Source of the DNA: JAYKHL01 sp035284865
GTDB lineage: Bacteria > Cyanobacteriota > Sericytochromatia > S15B-MN24 > JAQBPE01
DNA length: 7,808 nucleotides
Direction: 5' to 3'
Assembly (NCBI GenBank): GCA_035284865.1
Contig: JAYKHL010000151.1
Location: forward strand, 1-7,808
Shown here: one piece after another, positions 5,389 through 7,808 of the stretch
Layout: every line of letters starts with the position of its first letter
Numbering within the stretch: position 1 is the first letter of the stretch
Made by a program: the position numbers and the translations under genes
Notes under the pieces: model-generated
Database searches by the model: none
Told to the model about the DNA's origin: nothing
The model's input: only the letters and a program-made list of their open reading frames with translations

Positions 5389-6468
5389 ATGGAAGCCAAA
5401 CTTCGAGAGGTCGAGCACAAGTTCCACGAGCTCACCGAGCTCCTCAGCGACCCGGCCGTGCTGGCCGATCAGGAACGCCTGATGAAGTTCGCCCGCGCCC
5501 GCGCCGAGCTCGAGGAGACCGTCACCACCTACCACAGCTGGCTGCGCGTGGCCCAGGAGCTCAAGGACGCGAAGGTCATGCTGCAGACCGAGTCAGACCT
5601 GGAGGTGCGCGAACTCGCGGCGCAGGAGGTCGAAGCGCTCACCGGCCAGGAGACCGAGCTGATGGAGCGCCTGCAGATCCTCCTGCTGCCCCGCGACCCC
5701 GACGACGACAAGAACATCCTGCTCGAGGTCCGCGGCGGCGCGGGGGGCGACGAGTCCAACCTGTTTGCCGCCGACCTGCTCCGGATGTACACCCGCTATG
5801 CCGACCGTCATGGGTGGCGCACGGAGCTGCTCACACTCAACGAGACCGAGCTGGGGGGCGTCCGCGAGGCCGTGCTCTCCGTCAAGGGCGAGGGGGTGTA
5901 CCGGCAGATGAAGTACGAATCCGGGGTGCACCGGGTTCAGCGGGTGCCCGTCACCGAGGCCCAGGGCCGCATCCACACCTCGACGGCGACCGTGGCCATC
6001 ATGCCCGAAGCTGAGGAGGTCGACCTCGAGATCAACCCCAAGGACCTTCAGATCGACACCTTTCGGTCTGGCGGCGCCGGTGGCCAGAACGTCAACAAGG
6101 TGGAGACCGCCGTGCGGATCACCCACGTGCCGACCGGCGTGGTGGTGGCCTGCCAGGAGGAGCGCTCCCAGCTTCAGAACCGCCTGAAGGCCATGGCGAT
6201 GCTCCGGACCAAGCTGCTTGCAGCCCTGAACGAGAAGCAAGACGCCGAGCGGTCTGACCTCCGGCGGAGCCAGGTGGGCACGGGCGATCGCTCCGAGCGC
6301 ATCCGCACCTACAACTATCCCGAGAACCGCGTCACGGATCACCGCATCAAGGTCACGCTCCACAAGCTGGAGCAGATCGTGGGGGGGGACCTCGACGAGC
6401 TGCTCGGGGCCCTGATCGCCTACGACCAGCAGGCCCGGCTCGAGAAGATGACGGCCCAGTCTGCCTGA
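5389..6468 (+). CDS. prfA: peptide chain release factor 1 (RF1)
   Basis: RF1 reads UAA and UAG stop codons in the ribosomal A site and triggers release of the finished protein. The 359-residue product is full length for the family. The codon-recognition tripeptide is P187-V-T189 in HRVQRVPVTEAQGRIHTS, the RF1 form rather than the SPF of RF2. The catalytic loop is G231-G-Q233 in FRSGGAGGQNVNKVET; Q233 is the residue methylated by PrmC, encoded next door. The N-terminal helical domain (1-100) and GGAGGDESNLFAADLLRMY (116-134) are typical. The ATG at 5389 has AGGAG nine bases upstream. LEETVTTYHSW (41-51), PRDPDDDKNI (101-110) and RRSQVGTGDRSERIRTYNY (292-310) resemble cyanobacterial RF1 as I recall it, which is the main taxonomic hint in the window. 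Confidence 0.99.
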   Translation: MEAKLREVEHKFHELTELLSDPAVLADQERLMKFARARAELEETVTTYHSWLRVAQELKDAKVMLQTESDLEVRELAAQEVEALTGQETELMERLQILLLPRDPDDDKNILLEVRGGAGGDESNLFAADLLRMYTRYADRHGWRTELLTLNETELGGVREAVLSVKGEGVYRQMKYESGVHRVQRVPVTEAQGRIHTSTATVAIMPEAEEVDLEINPKDLQIDTFRSGGAGGQNVNKVETAVRITHVPTGVVVACQEERSQLQNRLKAMAMLRTKLLAALNEKQDAERSDLRRSQVGTGDRSERIRTYNYPENRVTDHRIKVTLHKLEQIVGGDLDELLGALIAYDQQARLEKMTAQSA

Positions 6469-6482
6469 GGCGCTGCCAAGTC

Positions 6483-6497
6483 CAGGGCCGGGCCCTG
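6483..6497 (+). terminator. 15-base palindrome in the prfA-prmC gap
   Basis: CAGGGCC G GGCCCTG is a perfect inverted repeat 14 bases after the prfA stop. As RNA it could form a 5-base stem with a 5-base loop, followed by AATTTCCT, a weak T-containing tail. A partial copy (GGGCCGGGC) follows at 6506-6514. It could be a weak terminator or attenuator between prfA and prmC; read-through is still likely because the genes work together. Confidence 0.35.
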
Positions 6498-6588
6498 AAT
6501 TTCCTGGGCCGGGCTGCGCTGCGGCTGCGGGTGGGCGGGTAAAAGGGGCCTGACGTTCCCTTCTCGACATCCGCCCGAGGTTCTCCGC

Positions 6589-7449
6589 GTGCCCACCATC
6601 GGCGACGCCCTGTACCAGTCCTCCCGCCAGCTGCTCGACGCCGGCGTCGACACCGGCTCCCTCGAGGCCTCCCTGCTGCTCGGGCGCGCCACGGGGCTTG
6701 ATCGGCTGCGGCTCATCAACCGCACGGCCGACGAGTTGCCGCCGGAAGACTGGGCCGCCTTCCAGACCCTCCTGGCGCGCCGCCTGCGGCGCGAACCGCT
6801 GCAGTACATCCTGGAGGAAACGGAGTTCCTCGGGCTCGCGTTCCACGTCACGCCAGCGGTGCTGATCCCGCGTCCGGACACGGAGACACTGGTGGAGGCC
6901 ATCCTCGACCTCGAGGAGGAGCGGGGCGCGCCAAGCCCGATCGTGGCCGCAGACATCGGCACCGGCAGCGGCGCGATCGCCGTCAGCCTCGCGAAGTCGT
7001 TGCCTTACACCCGGGTCATCGCCACGGACATCTCGCCCGAGGCGCTGGCCGTCGCCCGGCGCAACGCGGCCCGCCATGAGGTCGCAGGCCAGATCACCTT
7101 TCGCCAGGGGGACGGCCTGACGGCCCTCGACACCCCCGTGCGCTACCTGATCAGCAACCCGCCCTACATCGCGGAGCACGACCTGCCGGGCCTCGAGCCC
7201 GAGGTGCGAGACTACGAGCCCATCGCCGCACTCACCCCCGGCGCGGATCCCCTGCGCTGGTACCGCCTGTTCGCCACGGAAGGGGCCGCCTGGGTGGAAC
7301 CCACCGGCTGGCTGGCGCTCGAGGTGGGGGCCGGGCAGGCCGACGACGTGGTGGCGCTGCTGGAGGCGTCGGGCAGCTGGGGGCCTCCGCTCGTCAAACG
7401 AGATCTGGCAGGCATCTCCCGTGTCGTGTTGGCCCGGCGGCATGGCTGA
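6589..7449 (+). CDS. prmC: peptide chain release factor N5-glutamine methyltransferase
   Basis: PrmC (HemK) transfers a methyl group from S-adenosylmethionine to the GGQ glutamine of release factors, raising termination efficiency. The 286-residue product shows the full family pattern: an N-terminal helical substrate-binding domain (1-80) ending REPLQYILEETEFLGLAF, then VLIPRPDTETLVE (91-103), the SAM-binding loop ADIGTGSGAIAVSLA (121-135), the acidic strand VIATDISPEAL (143-153) and the catalytic N190-P-P-Y193 that holds the glutamine. The GTG start at 6589 has GAGG 8 bases upstream and gives the normal N-terminus; no better start is seen. It lies 120 bases after prfA, its substrate gene, on the same strand. 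That gap is wider than the tight or overlapping spacing seen in many genomes, and a TAAAAG at 6540-6545 might mark a promoter of its own, weakly supported. Confidence 0.98.
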   Translation: MPTIGDALYQSSRQLLDAGVDTGSLEASLLLGRATGLDRLRLINRTADELPPEDWAAFQTLLARRLRREPLQYILEETEFLGLAFHVTPAVLIPRPDTETLVEAILDLEEERGAPSPIVAADIGTGSGAIAVSLAKSLPYTRVIATDISPEALAVARRNAARHEVAGQITFRQGDGLTALDTPVRYLISNPPYIAEHDLPGLEPEVRDYEPIAALTPGADPLRWYRLFATEGAAWVEPTGWLALEVGAGQADDVVALLEASGSWGPPLVKRDLAGISRVVLARRHG

Positions 7450-7455
7450 GCGCCG

Positions 7456-7473
7456 GGGAGGGCCGCGCCTCCC
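7456..7473 (+). terminator. hairpin just after prmC, possible terminator
   Basis: GGGAGG (7456-7461) and CCTCCC (7468-7473) form a 6-base stem with a 6-base loop, extendable by two pairs across a bulged G. It begins 7 bases after the prmC stop. No T-run follows, as with the other plus-strand hairpins here, so its strength as a terminator is uncertain. Confidence 0.45.
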
Positions 7474-7508
7474 GGACCAGGCCCCGGGTGAAATAACCTG
7501 ACATTAAA

Positions 7509-7554
7509 CTGAGAAATGATTGGGACCGAGGTAGTCTACTTATTAGATTCTCAG
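7509..7554 (+). promoter_or_regulatory. AT-rich promoter/operator region of the lipoprotein gene with nested inverted repeats
   Basis: The stretch 7488-7555 is conspicuously AT-rich against its GC-rich surroundings. CTGAGAA (7509-7515) and TTCTCAG (7548-7554) are perfect 7-base inverted repeats; inside them GTAGTCTAC (7531-7539) is itself a palindrome with a central T. Two promoter readings are possible: TTGGGA (7520-7525) and TTAGAT (7543-7548) separated by 17 bases, or TAGTCT (7532-7537) as a -10 similar to the other genes here. Paired arms around a promoter are typical of a repressor or activator site, but no regulator is identified. Confidence 0.5.
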
Positions 7555-7558
7555 GCTC

Positions 7559-7604
7559 GGGGCAACCAGGAAGACACAGGGCCGCTGGACGCCCTCCGTG
7601 CCCC
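7559..7604 (+). promoter_or_regulatory. possible structured leader of the lipoprotein mRNA
   Basis: GGGGCA (7559-7564) pairs with TGCCCC (7599-7604), and inside it AGGGC (7578-7582) pairs with GCCCT (7591-7595). Together they could form a branched or bulged stem in the ~100-base leader before the lipoprotein start. I compared it with the riboswitch classes I know, including c-di-GMP, SAM and cobalamin, and found no convincing core. At this GC content short stems also arise by chance. Confidence 0.3.
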
Positions 7605-7654
7605 CACCGACAAACACCCACCTCGGAGTTATCCGGGAGGCTGGAGGAGGGAAC

Positions 7655-7808
7655 ATGAGGAGACGTACGCAAACGCACAACATCATCCACGCGGCCCTGA
7701 TGGCCGGCATGGGGCTGGTCTTCGTGGGGTGCCAAAGTGCCCCTAACGTGCCGCTGGACGAGCTCGCGGCCGGAGGCCGCCGGGGCGGAGGGCTGCCAGG
7801 CCAGACGG
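7655..7808 (+). CDS. secreted lipoprotein, N-terminal fragment, cut by the window edge
   Basis: The first 51 codons are open to the right edge. The peptide begins MRRRTQTHNIIHAALMAGMG, followed by LVFVGCQSAPNVPLDEL. This is a type II (lipoprotein) signal peptide: a positive start (three Arg), a hydrophobic core (about 10-24) and a lipobox F-V-G-C with the lipidated Cys at 26, preceded by LV. Signal peptidase II would cut before C26, anchoring the mature protein to the outer face of the membrane. The region after the Cys (LAAGGRRGGGLPGQT) is Gly/Arg-rich and looks like a flexible linker. The ATG at 7655 is preceded by a strong GGAGGAGGG site four bases upstream. Function cannot be judged because the mature domain lies outside the window. 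The gene has an unusually elaborate AT-rich promoter and leader, suggesting individual regulation rather than co-transcription with prmC. Confidence 0.85.
   Translation, partial: MRRRTQTHNIIHAALMAGMGLVFVGCQSAPNVPLDELAAGGRRGGGLPGQT

Noticed and set aside
5593..7443. A 616-codon open frame on the minus strand
   Set aside because: It is antisense to prfA and prmC, both of which are certain, and shows no recognisable motif.
7555..7654. A known riboswitch in the lipoprotein leader
   Set aside because: Short pairings are present, but I could not match the conserved cores of c-di-GMP, SAM, cobalamin or other classes I know.

Overview
This is a strongly GC-rich bacterial window, with G/C in nearly every third codon position by eye. 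It is densely packed with chromosomal housekeeping and cell-envelope genes. I see no tRNA, rRNA, CRISPR array, insertion sequence or phage gene. The best lineage clue is the release factor RF1. Its N-terminal helices (LEETVTTYHSW), its PRDPDDDKNI stretch and its RRSQVGTG..RSE.IRTYNY segment resemble cyanobacterial RF1 as I remember it. With such high GC and no photosynthesis genes, a non-photosynthetic cyanobacterial relative (Sericytochromatia-like) is a reasonable but unproven guess.

Left half, minus strand, read right to left. From 4267 down to 805 there are three genes joined by two identical 4-base GTGA start/stop overlaps. They encode a ~15-helix membrane protein of unknown family, a stand-alone penicillin-binding transpeptidase domain with no membrane anchor of its own, and a SpoIID/LytB-type peptidoglycan hydrolase. 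A small acidic protein with a histidine cluster follows (772-419), then a hairpin terminator (349-332). Beyond a ~300-base gap, the first 38 codons of an alpha-glucan (glycogen) phosphorylase run off the left edge (115-1).

Right half, plus strand. A divergent promoter region (4268-4383) separates the envelope cassette from a two-domain GNAT acetyltransferase (4384-5307). Next come prfA (RF1, 5389-6468) and prmC (6589-7449), the enzyme that methylates the GGQ glutamine of RF1. After prmC there is a hairpin, then an unusually AT-rich regulatory stretch with inverted repeats, then the start of a lipoprotein gene (7655 to the right edge).

Two ideas deserve follow-up. First, the membrane protein, transpeptidase and SpoIID genes look like one translationally coupled peptidoglycan-remodelling module, in which the transpeptidase has no visible route across the membrane unless it is fused to, or carried by, its neighbour. 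Second, a similar extended -10-like element (TGN followed by TANNNT) sits at a sensible distance before five genes on both strands, which suggests the promoter style of this organism.
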